A stretch of 64,000 nt of DNA from Ahaetulla prasina (lineage: Eukaryota; Chordata; Lepidosauria; Squamata; Colubridae). Shown here one piece after another: positions 35,863 to 47,780 of this stretch. Below the pieces are notes generated by a model. It ran no database searches. It was not told the DNA's origin and saw nothing but the letters and a program-made list of their open reading frames with translations. The stretch is taken from NCBI RefSeq assembly GCF_028640845.1, contig NC_080542.1, positions 64,741,064-64,805,063 on the forward strand. The letters are read 5' to 3'. The first letter of the stretch is position 1. Every line of letters starts with the position of its first letter. The translations under genes were made by a program, and so were the position numbers.

Positions 35863-36990
35863 TGATTTAAATATTTATCAAACTTCCAGAGGAAACTACC
35901 TAATTAACAGTGCCTTCCTTGAGAGTCCCCCCAAAAAATGTCACAGTAACATAAATATTTCTGAGAAACAAGGAAAACATTTTTATTCCACTAACTATTA
36001 AAGTCTTTGCCATACAATCAACTCAGAAGGGCTGCAAACAGAATATTTTCCAAATAGAACCATTGGGGGGGGGGGAATCAGGGTTTTTTTTAAAAAAAAA
36101 TCCTTTTTCAGGCTCTCAGATGCATTTCTAATGATTAAACTTGACTAAACTTTCCCAAGTTTAATCAAATGTCTTCAAAGCTTGGCTAAGGTTTAAGTGA
36201 AAATCAATTAGTTGATTCCAACAATATCACTGGATAATTTTACTTTCACCTAGTGCTATAACATTATAAACAAATTGCTATAACATAAAAAAGTTATGAC
36301 ATCATAAACAAATTGCATTCTTAAAAAATTTCACATTAATATGCATTATCTCTGAGATCACAAAAGCCTAAAGAAGTTATTAAAAAAGGTCACATAAATC
36401 CAGAATGTTTTAATTGAGGGAGAAGATGAGGAAAAGGAAGGCAGCTTTAATGATACTGTTGATAGCACTTTTCAAAGCTGCTTTTATTGATGAAATGACT
36501 TCTGAATAATACCCAGTAATATAATGAATAAGAATTGAGTTTTCATTAGTTTTAGAAGTAATTTCACCAAGCAGGAGGAGGAATGAGAAAAAATAGCAGT
36601 AGTAAAGATAAAGTAACTGGTAATTGAATGAAAATAGTTCCCACAGTATAATTTTTTCAAGCTAAGAATTAGTCAAGTGTTATTATTAATGCTGAAATTG
36701 TTTTATTTTAAATTTTAATTATTTTTGCTGATATAAGCTCCCTTGGATTTAATCTCTTATGAAAGTAATACTTAAGAAATATATCAGGGCAATTTGGGCA
36801 GGACACCTGCTGGATTCTCAAGAAACAACATTCACTCCACAATCAATATTTTTAATATGCCCAAATTTTCAGGCATAAATCCAAAGAGGACAACAAAATC
36901 CAGCCAAGTTAAATCCTTTATTTCCTTATACCTAATAGACAAAAGCTTGACAAATTAAAGCTAACACATTTTTAAACTACTAGACATATC
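35863..36990. other. AT-rich DNA, nothing recognised
   Basis: Includes a G run with following T and A runs at 36065-36103. No gene or repeat end seen. Confidence 0.45.
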
Positions 36991-36994
36991 TTTA

Positions 36995-38030
<1,036 letters not shown>

Positions 38031-38844
38031 ATTATAGTCTATCCTGAATCTCCCTTCCACACCTCCCCAATATGTAGACCTTTAATTTGACTCTTCTTTC
38101 TGGAAAGCTCTGTTTTGTCAAAACTCTCCCCACTGGTCCTAGAGGTGCACATTTTATCACATGAATCTTATGCAAGTTATATTGAAAATTTGGGTAGAAG
38201 TTTCACATCAGATCTTGGTCTACCATCTTACACTACTGAGTGGTTATGTAAAATTTTACCATAATATGTGGGGCTCAATAAGTCTGATGTCTTCTTGCAA
38301 ACAAACATTCAGACATGCTTGAATAGAGCCCATATTAATGAGTGACATGACTCACTATGAATTAACAAGTTTGCATCTATCGTGCATGAGCAAGAGGTCA
38401 GAACTGCCTTTGCTTCTACTACTATGGTTATATTTTTATCCTGCTTTATATGCAGTAAAGTTGAAAGTACATTTTATTCTATTTATTTATTGACTACATT
38501 GTCATAAATTGTTTACAAAAGTTTAAAAAACACAGAAGAGAAAATAAAAATAATTTATCAGCCTATTTTAACCAAATGAAGGGTTAAAACCCATTTATAT
38601 GAAATTCAAGATCATCATTATGGTTGGCTTGTATTAAAATATTATATTAAAATATTATATTACTTATATTAAAGTATATAAAATATACTTATAATATAAA
38701 TATATTAAAATATTACTTATATTTATTTATATATGTTTTATTTCACATATCAATGTCAGCTCCCAAAACCAAGAAAGACACAGTTTCCTTTATCATTTCT
38801 CACTTACAGACATAAATCTTGCCAAATTAAGGCAATTACTTGCA
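38031..38844. other. AT-rich DNA with an irregular ATATTA stretch
   Basis: At 38633-38735 short tandem blocks (ttaaaatattata, ttacttatat) repeat irregularly. No gene seen. Confidence 0.5.
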
Positions 38845-38873
38845 TCAATCAATCAATCAATCAATCAATCAAT
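38845..38873 (+). repeat. (CAAT)n tail repeat
   Basis: Seven CAAT units at the 3' end of the minus-strand LINE. Confidence 0.9.
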
Positions 38874-39920
38874 TTATTACAGTCTTAGACCAGAGACCAG
38901 ATCAAATAAAAATGCTCAGTAAATATACAATTAAAAATTCTAGTATAAAATAATAAATAACAACTAAAATCTATAATACAATCCAGTCTGTAAATTATAC
39001 ATGGCCTAGATCCATGATGAGGAGAATTTGCCTTGGAGGATTAATGAGGCAAGACCTTGTGGAAAGAAGTTAAGCTTTCGCTAGAGATTTGAGGACGCTA
39101 TACAGATTCTTGCTTCGAATTTTGTCTCCAGGCGCAGAAGTGCATTTGAGACACAACACGGCATCTGGAGAATTGGTCTAATGAATTTGGATTGAACTTT
39201 TTCTAATGGTGTAAAACATGATGCTGATGATCCAAGCAAAGTCCCATAAAGAAGCTGTGTTAGCGACTTGGCCACAAAAAGCTTAATTGAGGCAGGGACA
39301 TAATATCCTCCCTTTGTTTGGAAAAATTTAAGGATAGCACTCACTGATCTTTGGCCCAAGGTAGCCACATATTCTCCATGTGCTTTTCTTGAACCATTGG
39401 CCTGAACGACCATTCCTGGGTATTTGAAGGTGGTTGCCTGCTCTATTTCGTGGCAATTTAGATACCATGAATAAAGTTTTTGGCCTTCTGCAAAGGCCAT
39501 GATCTTTGTTTTCTCATAATTTATGTCTAGTTTATTGTAATTACAATACTGGACAAGGGTTCGTAAGGCTCTTTTAAGACCAACTGGTGCCCTGGAGAGG
39601 ATCACAGAGTCATCTGCATAAAGCATCACCTACTTTTTGGAGGTAGTAATTTGGTTTGTTTAGCCATTTTACCATGTTGTTTATATAGAAGTTGAAAAGC
39701 AGGGGGGTCAAAATGCACCCATTTAACCTCCTTTTGAGTTTTAACTGACTTCGAGAGGGACCCTTGCATATTACACTTCACCTTGAGGGATGTTTTAATA
39801 TGTAGGGCACATAATAGATGAAGAAGCCTGTGGTCAATTGAGGCAACTTCCAGCTTCTCCCATAGCTTTGTCCTGGTAACCATATCAAAGGCTGCCTTGA
39901 GATCTATAAGACCAGTGTAT

Positions 39921-40160
39921 AATGATAGTTCTATTTAATATGTATTTTTCAATCAGATGATGAAGATGATGAGAGACATAAGAGCACAAAAATGCCTACT
40001 GTTCCTGTCCTATTGTTTCTTTTCATTATATCCAATTAATATAGTTATTACATACTTATACCCATATGTATGCTTATATATTATATAGCTATTTCATTTC
40101 ATGTTAATGCCTATATATACTGACATGACAAAATAAAATAAAATAAAATAAAATAAGCAT
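39921..40160 (+). mobile_element. Family X LINE 3' UTR, inserted in the LINE
   Basis: aaatgcctactgttcctgtc, cctattgtttc and the (AAAAT)n tail (40131-40158) match the 3' UTR at 10905-11000. It lies between polymerase motifs GFREGR and KAAFD of the minus-strand LINE, so it inserted later. No coding part remains. The 5' limit is approximate. Confidence 0.6.
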
Positions 40161-41017
40161 TGATCTGCCTCTCCCTTCTCTAAACCCGGCTTGCTCTTCA
40201 GTGATCAAGTTCTCAGGATCCAGCCACTCCTTTAATTTTTCTTGGAGGTGTTTGACATAGAGTTTGCTGATTATATTTAGCAAATATATTGGTCTGTAAT
40301 TGGCAGGGTCATCTCTCTTTCCCTTTTTAAAAATTGGGACAACAATTGCCAAGCCCCAATCTTCTGGGACATAGCTGGTAGAATCTATATAATCCAATAG
40401 CGCTGACAAAATTGTTATCCACCACTCCAAACTGTTTTTTAATAATTCAGCAGAAATGAAGCTGGCTCCCTGGCCTTCCCAGTCCTGAGTTGGCCAATGA
40501 TCAATTTGATTTCAGACTCTGAAACTGGGGCCATAAGCCATATTCAGGTAAATCCTTCATTGTATACCTTATACTCTCACTGTAGGGGTCTTCATACATT
40601 CTCCAAAAGTGAAGTTCCCAGGTTGTAGGAAGTATATGGGCATCTAGCGGGATATGAATTCTGTCAAAGTGACTACTATTAGATGCCAGAATAGAGAAGA
40701 GTTCTTTTGTTTTGCTACCACAATAGGCTGTTCCCAGGAGGACCTTGTGTCATGTCTCTTCTTAAGAGCAATCAGTTGCTTATATTGTTTTTTTGAGAGT
40801 AATAAGATGTTTAAGACTTGTTTTATTACCATTCTCAGTCTCGCTTTTGTATATCATATAAGCCAAGGTGAGAGCTTTCTTGGCTTCTATACAATCCTTG
40901 TCAAACTATGGTTTGGAGGAAATACAGGGCCTCTTAGCTGAGAAGTTCCGGTCATGTACTACTAATAGTTGTAGCTTATAAACTATTTTTTTATATAGTT
41001 CTAGTAAATCTTGGGAA

Positions 41018-41474
41018 CAATTATATTTAGAACCAGAACTCTTCCTACTGAGGATCTTTAAAAAAAATGTGAAAAGCACAAAATATCTAGTACTACACAT
41101 ATTAACCGCTGCCAGGATGGCCTTTGCTCAATGTTGGAAACAGCCATGCACACCTGCAGAGAAACTTGTCATACAAAAGGTCATGAATTGCACAGAAATG
41201 GACAAATTAACGCTGAGTTTAAAAGATAAAGAGGCATCGATATTTTACTATGTGTGGGAACAGTAGTACAACTGGATAGAAAAGAGATAGATTAAAGATA
41301 GATAGTTATTAAGTATAAGTAATAGATAAAATAAGATTGTAAATACACACAATTTAATTTTTGTAAATAATGCATGAATTATTGTCATAAGAAAAACACA
41401 AATAGCTGTTGTTGAGTGATATAATTTTTTATGTTTTTAATGTAAAAAAAGTTTAATAAAGTATATTTTTAAAA
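41018..41474 (+). mobile_element. L1 LINE, 3' end, in the LINE endonuclease-polymerase linker
   Basis: Flanked by the perfect 12-bp target duplication aaatcttgggaa (41006-41017 and 41475-41486). The open frame 41069-41266 is the L1 ORF2 C-terminus (VLHILTAARMAFAQCWK, then EMDKLTLSLKDKE), followed by a 3' UTR and A-rich end. Strongly 5'-truncated. Confidence 0.85.
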
Positions 41475-41715
41475 AAATCTTGGGAAGGCTTGGCTGTAAT
41501 AAAGGCTGAGTGAAGTTTTTGAAGGCTGTCCTCTGATAGTGCTCTCCTCACCTTCTGGTCAAGTTGTTGTGACTATTTGACCCTATATATTGTTGGCCTG
41601 CTGGAGAAATTGCAGAAATAAATTGGTCCCCAGTGGGCATCTGCCAGATGAAGGGCACACAAAGGTATATGATCACTTTCCAGGTAAGTTAGGACATCAA
41701 AATTTTCTGTCTAAT

Positions 41716-43197
41716 CAGTAGTGGGTTGCTACCGGTTCTCCCCAGTTCACAAGAACTGGTAGTAAACATTTTAGTAGTTCGGAGAACTAGTAGTAAAAAT
41801 TCTGCCTGGCCCTGCCCCCAATCTATTGCTGCCTCCCGACTTCCAGCTGATCGGATAGAAAGAAAAAAATCAAGACTCACTTGTCGAAGAAGAGGGAAAA
41901 AAAACAAGACACCACCCCTTTAAATTGAGAAGCCAAGAAGCCTCCCAACTGATCAGCTCACTTCTCAGCCAGGAAATTGCTTGGCAAAGAAGAAGGGGAG
42001 GGGGGAAATGTTGTCGTTTTAAATTGACAGAGCGGCTAGAAGCTCCTTTCTCAGTCAGCTGAACAAAAAATTGGATAAGAGGAGGAATTCTTATATGGTT
42101 CAATGTTTTTGAAGTTTTGGGGTTTGTGCAACATGGGCTTTGTGTTTCTAAAAAGATTTGGGCAATTTCCATTGTGAAGTATCCTGTCTTGAATGAGTTT
42201 TCTGCCTGCTTGTAAATGGAGCCGAACTTCCGGCTTCCACTTTCTATGATCTCTAAGCACCGGTAGCTGTTTTCTGCTTACAAAGTTTCCTCTATGCAGC
42301 TGACAGGAATGTGGAATTCCAGGCAGGTTCCTTGCTAGCAGCTTGATTATTCCTTAATTATCTGGGATATTTTATTTGGGAAATGAAGAGGGGGGAGTTT
42401 GATTCCGTCCCAGAACAGATTAGTGGGGTGGGGAGGAAATGGGGATTTTGAAGTAACCTTCTCCTGAAGTGGGGAGGGAATGGGGATTTTAGGCTTGCTG
42501 TCAAACATCAGCCATAATACTAATGATTGTTTTGAACAATATGCAGGTTGTATTACATGAATGGCTATTTTATATATGAAATTATGACTAAAACCTATAT
42601 AGGTTCACACTGTCAGGAAGTTTGTCCTTTGTTTTAGGTTGCTTCTCTCTTTGTTGAGTTTCCATCCATTGCTTCTTGTCTTGCTTTCTGGTACTTTGGA
42701 AAATACTCCCCCACCTTCTTTCTAGCAGCCCCTTAAAAGCCTGTTCCCTATCACACTCTTGGGCAAAGCATGTGAGCCATTTCCTCCTTTCAGTGGTTCA
42801 TGAAAATGCATCTATAGCAGAGGTCTCTAACCTTGGCCACTTTAAGACTTTAAGACAGCAAAGATAGCTGAGGAATTCTGGGAGTTGAAGTCCATAAGTC
42901 TTAAAGTGGCCAAGTTTGGAGACCCCTGATCTATAGTATGTAGATAATAAAGTTGAAAAAAGGTGAACAACATTTTTGCAGAACTATAGATACGTTGAGG
43001 CTGGGTGTCACAAGGAATGGCTGGGAGGGGAGGGGCCAGGTGAGGTACCCCTTGACATGAGAGACATTGAGTTGGCCACACCTACCCAGTCATATGACCA
43101 TCAAGCCACACCCACTGTGACATGATCATCAAGCCATGCCCACAAAATAAGCCACGCCCACAGAACCGGTAGTAAAAAAATTTAGAGCCCACCCCTG
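41716..43197 (+). mobile_element. hAT-like non-autonomous element, 1.48 kb
   Basis: Starts cagtagtgggttgctacc and ends gagcccacccctg. The target duplication is tgtctaat (41708-41715) and tacctaat (43198-43205), 6 of 8. Near the right end it has ggccacacctacccagtcat and gccacgcccacagaaccggt, shared with the 26388 and 5545 elements. No transposase. It contains a smaller hAT MITE at 42818. Confidence 0.75.
42818..42928 (+). mobile_element. Foldback hAT MITE, 111 bp
   Basis: cagaggtctctaaccttggc against caagtttggagacccctg, and the whole element is nearly palindromic (cactttaagactt with its complement at the other end; gaattctgggagttgaag in the middle). It is flanked by the perfect 8-bp duplication atctatag (42810-42817 and 42929-42936). 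Confidence 0.9.
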
Positions 43198-43395
43198 TAC
43201 CTAATGTAGTACGTCCATAGACCCTGCCATAAATGTAATCTCGCCAGGATACTTGCATCATCAAACATACTCTGAGGAGTTATCTTGACTCTCTTTCTCC
43301 TAAACAAACTTTGCTGACTCTTTGTCCTCTGGAATGCAGCTCCTCACTACTGTGAATCCAGACTGCATTCCACCACACTGAGTTCTATTGAATTT

Positions 43396-44235
43396 TTATT
43401 GATACTACTGATTCCTCAAAAGAAAAAAAAATATTGTGATTAAAGTCAAGCACATGCTGAGAAATTCTTTAAGTGGTACAGAGGGCAGCTCCAGAAAATA
43501 TGTATGATTGTCTCAACTTCTGCAACCAAGCAGATGTCAAGAACTTCTTTAAAAGGCAAGTTAATGAATCTGTCTTTCAATGCTTTCAAGCAAGGATATC
43601 AGAGTTTACTAAAGTATATACCTGTGGGCCAGTTAGATTCAACAGTATTATACAATATTCCAGTGAATAAAAGTTGCTGAGATGGTAATCATAACATTTT
43701 AATGCTTGCTGTTACATAAATATACAAATGGTATTTTCATTAAATTCCACTAGATGTTCACATTGAATGGGCGAAATGTTGAATATTTTTAAACATGACA
43801 TTTGGTAACAAACACCAATATACTGTTACTTATGCTTTATTTCCAAGCCTAGTTATTGTTTTCAACTCTGACATTTGATATTTCCATGAATATATTGAGC
43901 CGTATTTTATTGCAACCTAAAACTATTGTCCAATAGATTACAAATTGTGATGCTATACTAATAATTTTGAATAATCAGGAACTGGCTTTTAATTCACAGT
44001 TGAATACAAACACAATAAACTACAGTTTTGAACTATCTGGGCCTGTAGGATGTTAAGTCCTTCATATTACCAAAAAAAAATGGTTATGAAAGCAGATGAA
44101 AAATGATCTCCCAAAGCATGGCTTTAATAACTCTCATGGTAGAAATTTGGAAGAAAGGTGCAGAGCCTTTATGTAATTAAATAATATGCGTAGTAGTTTT
44201 TATTGTTGAAAAAGAAATGCCAAAACCAAGCAGGT
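43396..44235. other. AT-rich DNA, nothing recognised
   Basis: No supported feature. Confidence 0.45.
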
Positions 44236-44239
44236 TTTG

Positions 44240-44283
44240 TTTTTTTTTAACATTTATATCCCACCCTTTTCCGAAGACTCAGT
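44240..44283 (-). repeat. SINE 3'-end fragment
   Basis: aacatttatatcccaccctt, then ttccgaagactcag, matches the antisense 3' end of the SINE at 30500. Confidence 0.6.
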
Positions 44284-44419
44284 TTTATCTATCAGATATC
44301 TGGAAAAATGTTTATTTGTGAGAAAGTTCTGAGTTCATTTTGAATAATAGTAACAACATCAACACCAACAAATATCCATTGTCCAGTTGGATTACTGCAA
44401 TTATTCTATCTACCTATCA

Positions 44420-44439
44420 TCCATCTATCATCTATCTAT

Positions 44440-44506
<67 letters not shown>

Positions 44507-44531
44507 ATCTTTCTATCTTTCTATCTTTCTA
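44420..44531 (+). repeat. (CTAT)n array at an L2 LINE tail
   Basis: About 20 CTAT units then degenerate ctttctat units. It adjoins the 3' end of the minus-strand L2 LINE, so in LINE orientation it is an (ATAG)n tail. Confidence 0.9.
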
Positions 44532-44798
44532 TCTACCCACCCATCTCATAAAAAGTGATTCTGGGTGGCATATAGGAAAAAAGTATAAAAAACAATAAAC
44601 ATATTAAATATAACCATATAAACATACAAAAGGAAAAAGATGAGATTTGATCAGCAACAGACCAACCTCAATATTTCATATCCCCTGAGATCCCAGGCCT
44701 GATGACAAAGTCCCTCTTGAAGTACTTCTGGACAATAATGAGGGATGAAGCTGACTTCAATTCAAGGGGCAGATTGCTTCAAAATGTGGGCACTAGAG

Positions 44799-45505
44799 CA
44801 GCAGTCACCAACTGGTGGTCCGTGGACCACTGGTGGTCCATGAGAAAATTTTGGCGGTCCCCAGAAAAATTATTTGATTTTTTTATATTGCACTAAATCA
44901 GGAGTCCTCAAACTATGGCCCCTGGGCTGGATATGTGAGAGTCTCCTCCTTTGGGGTCTTTTTGTGCTGGTCAGAGGGGGGCAGAAATTCCAACTTGGGG
45001 TCTGTTTCAGTCTCCTGTTGTGGGGGTTTGTCAGAGGCTGGAGGGAAGTACCACTGGTGGCGAAGAGCCAGAGGGCCTTATTCCAGTGTGATTGCATCAT
45101 GGCCTGGAATTAGCTGACCATCTCAGCCCGCTGAGCCTCCAGGCGCAGGTACCTGGCCAAGCATTCCTGCAGGCCTTCCCTCTGCTTGGAAAGCCCATGG
45201 TCCTAGTCCTTAGTGAAGTGCTTCTGCTGAGCCTCCTCAGTCAGATCAAATTTGAACTGATCTGTTTTGCCAATTCTTTCTCGTTGTGGCTGCTTAGCTC
45301 CAACAACTGCTTTCTGTTGGGGCCCTAAAGAGCCCAGGCAGGCGAGGAGTGGCAAGTAGAGGCTGGCAAGGTGTCCCTCGACATGAGTTACATTGAGTTG
45401 GCCATGCCCACCCAGCCGGTCATTAGGCAGATCATATTAGTAGTCCACAGGATTTAAAATTACGAATTTAGTGGTCCCTGAGGTCCGAAAGGTTGGTGAC
45501 CCCTG
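44799..45505 (+). mobile_element. hAT-like non-autonomous element, 707 bp
   Basis: Ends cagcagtcaccaactgg and aaggttggtgacccctg, with a perfect 8-bp target duplication cactagag (44791-44798 and 45506-45513). Near the left, caggagtcctcaaactatgg (44899) looks like the end of a second, nested or recombined element. No transposase found. Confidence 0.85.
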
Positions 45506-46190
45506 CACTAGAGTACCTTGGACCCACCAAGTGTAGTTCCCTGAAAATCAACACCCATAGCATGCTTCTCTGGTTGGATTTGATAGGATGAGCAAATGTC
45601 ATGTGGGAGAAGTGGTAACCGATAACCATCTCCATCCATGAAGAGCTTAAAAGTCAAAATCACCACCTTGAAATGGACCCAGAAGCAGACTGGCAACCAA
45701 TGCAGCTGACATGAGAGATAATATATGCTTTTTTGAAGCACGTAACTGTTCTGCTGCATTTTTCAGCAGCTGAAGTTTCAGATACCCTTTAAGTGTAGCC
45801 CCATGTAGAGCATATTACAAATGCTCATCCTTAGGTAGGTCACTAAGTAACCTTGGGCAAAGCCCCCTGATCCAGAAACAGGTTAAATGAATAGCACAAA
45901 GCTGTGCAAAGGCGCACCTAGCCAAGACTGACACTTTATTTTTGAGCAGGAGTTGTGAGTCCAGGAGAACTCCCATATTGTGCACTCACTCTGTTTGCAG
46001 TCATACAATCCCATTGAGCACCAAAAATGGCATAATTCTTGATCCTAAAACCCAAAGCAACTCACTCTTGTCAGGGTCCAATTGAAGTCTATTCTCCATT
46101 CTGGGTCTCAAAGCCTTCAAACAAGAGGATAAGCCTTCGAACAAGAGGATAAGATGTCAATAGGACTGTTTAATCTGCCAGGGGTAGATT

Positions 46191-46322
46191 ATATGTGTGT
46201 GTGTGTGTGTGTGTGCGTGCGTGTGTGTGTGTCTGTGTATCTGTGTGTCTGTGTGTGTCTGTATCTGTGTGTATAGATAGATAGGTAGGTAGGTAGGTAG
46301 GTAGGTAGGTAGGTAGGTAGGT
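46191..46322 (+). repeat. Compound (GT)n, (ATAG)n, (TAGG)n microsatellite
   Basis: GT repeats with C interruptions lead into three GATA units and then about 11 GTAG units. Confidence 0.9.
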
Positions 46323-46622
46323 ATCATGAGCATATGAATAATATCTTACCTCAATGGATGATCTAGATGGATTATCCAGATGGACGGATGATTTCTTTCT
46401 ACAGCTTCATGTAAATGTTGTAAAGAATTGATCCCTACATGGTAAGGACCATACATGAGGTAGATATCTCATCCTCAAACATCACCATTTGGAACCAACC
46501 CCAGAGAAAGGAGATGAACCAATACAACACATTGCCACCCACCCTCAACTCCCTAATCCACAAGTATTTCATGATCTAAGATATAAAATCTGCAGAGCAG
46601 TCAAGTAGGCAAAGACAGCTTT

Positions 46623-47437
46623 CAGATTCCTTCAATGATGGTAGGAATTTTCAATTCACTCAGCAGTGTATTCTATTTTTCCCCCTTAAACTTTCCTTAT
46701 CCAATTTGACTATGGTTACCAAACTCAAATTCTTCAGTATTACCTCTAACAAGGTATTTTTAGAAAGAACAAAATTAAGATAGCAACATTCTTAATAAAT
46801 TCAAGAACTCTATTTTCATCCTTTGCCATACAGAATAGATATTAATGTACATTTATTTTTATATATTTATAAATAGAAATAGAAAACTATTTTCATCCTT
46901 TGCCAATTCCAGTGAACTAAAGTAATTAGCACTTGCTCTCTGTCCTCTCTTCATCACCCCACCTTCAGCCCCAGATTATCCCTAATTCAGAAATACAGAC
47001 TACATGATCAGGGATTCCTGAAGGTTTCAATCCACATTGAAGGATGCATTTCATAGAATAAAATTCAAAATACAATTCGGCACTTTATAGTTGCAAGGCA
47101 AATGCCAGAGTGAAGCATGAAAAGCATCTTAATTTAGCCTCTTCAGGTAGGTATTTTATAGAGAACAAATTAAGACAGCATCCAGGCACAGTCAATAAGC
47201 ACTCAGAAGCTTCCAGGTTTAATCACTGACATTTTTCAATAAAATGGACACAGGCTAATTAGGCTGAGAACAATCTTTCTGAAGGCTTCTTCAGATTCAT
47301 TTCAACTCTTGATGACTTTCTGAATGAATCTACACCAATTTCTTGCCAATATTATAAAATAAGTTTCCTATAGTCTTCTGGGATTTTCTTTCCCTTCCTA
47401 GTCTACAGGACATAATTTCCTTATTGTGTCCCATAAG
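46623..47437. other. AT-rich DNA, nothing recognised
   Basis: No supported feature. Confidence 0.45.
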
Positions 47438-47780
47438 GTAAAGGTAAAGATTCCCCTCTAGTCGTTCCCAACTCTAGGGGGGCAGCGCTTATCTCCATTT
47501 CAAAGCCAAAGAGCCAGTGCTGTCAGAAGACGTCTCTGTGGTCATGTGGCTGGCATGACTCAATGCCAAAGGCGCATGGAACACTGTTACCTTCCCATCA
47601 AAGGTGGTCCCTATTTTTCTACTTGCATTTTTTACGTGCTTTCGAACTGATAGGTTGGCAGAAGCTAGGACAAGTAAAAGGAGCTCACCCCATTACACGG
47701 CACTAGAGATTCGAACCGCTGAACTGCCGACCTTTTGATCGACAAGCTCATCATTTTACCCACTAAGCCACTGCGTCCCT
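47438..47780 (-). repeat. Sauria SINE
   Basis: On the minus strand a tRNA-like head begins agggacgcagtggcttagtg, with a B box ggttcgaatct (plus-strand agattcgaacc, 47707-47717). The body ends in ctttacctttacc. The part tagtcgttcccaactctagg resembles the BovB 3' end, as expected for Sauria SINEs that borrow BovB machinery. Confidence 0.9.

Larger units (their letters stand above)
38845..43395 (-). mobile_element. EN/RT LINE (jockey/I group), split by three insertions
   Basis: From the right, the minus strand shows endonuclease remnants on both sides of the hAT at 41716, including ESDHIPL at about 41670. Next come the linker (SQDLLELYKK across the L1 site, ALKKRHDTRSSWEQ) and the polymerase: FKKGKRDDPANYRPI and GFREGRG, DLKAAFD near 39890, and YADDSVIL near 39620. 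The C-terminal KTKGG-like FQTKGGYYVPASIKLF follows. The 3' tail is (ATTG)n at 38873-38845. Stops and the insertions inactivate it. The exact clade (Vingi, I or CR1-like) is not settled. Confidence 0.75.
44532..46620 (-). mobile_element. L2-clade LINE, 3' half, split by a hAT MITE
   Basis: On the minus strand the frame 45759-45508 includes LHWLPVCFWVHFKVVILTFK, the L2 C-terminal signature. Upstream (46330-46600) the antisense text corresponds to the polymerase region around the YADD-type motif (tatcatgagcatatgaataa), with many changes. A GT/TAGG microsatellite (46191-46322) has expanded inside it and a hAT element sits at 44799. Long decayed and non-functional. Confidence 0.7.
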
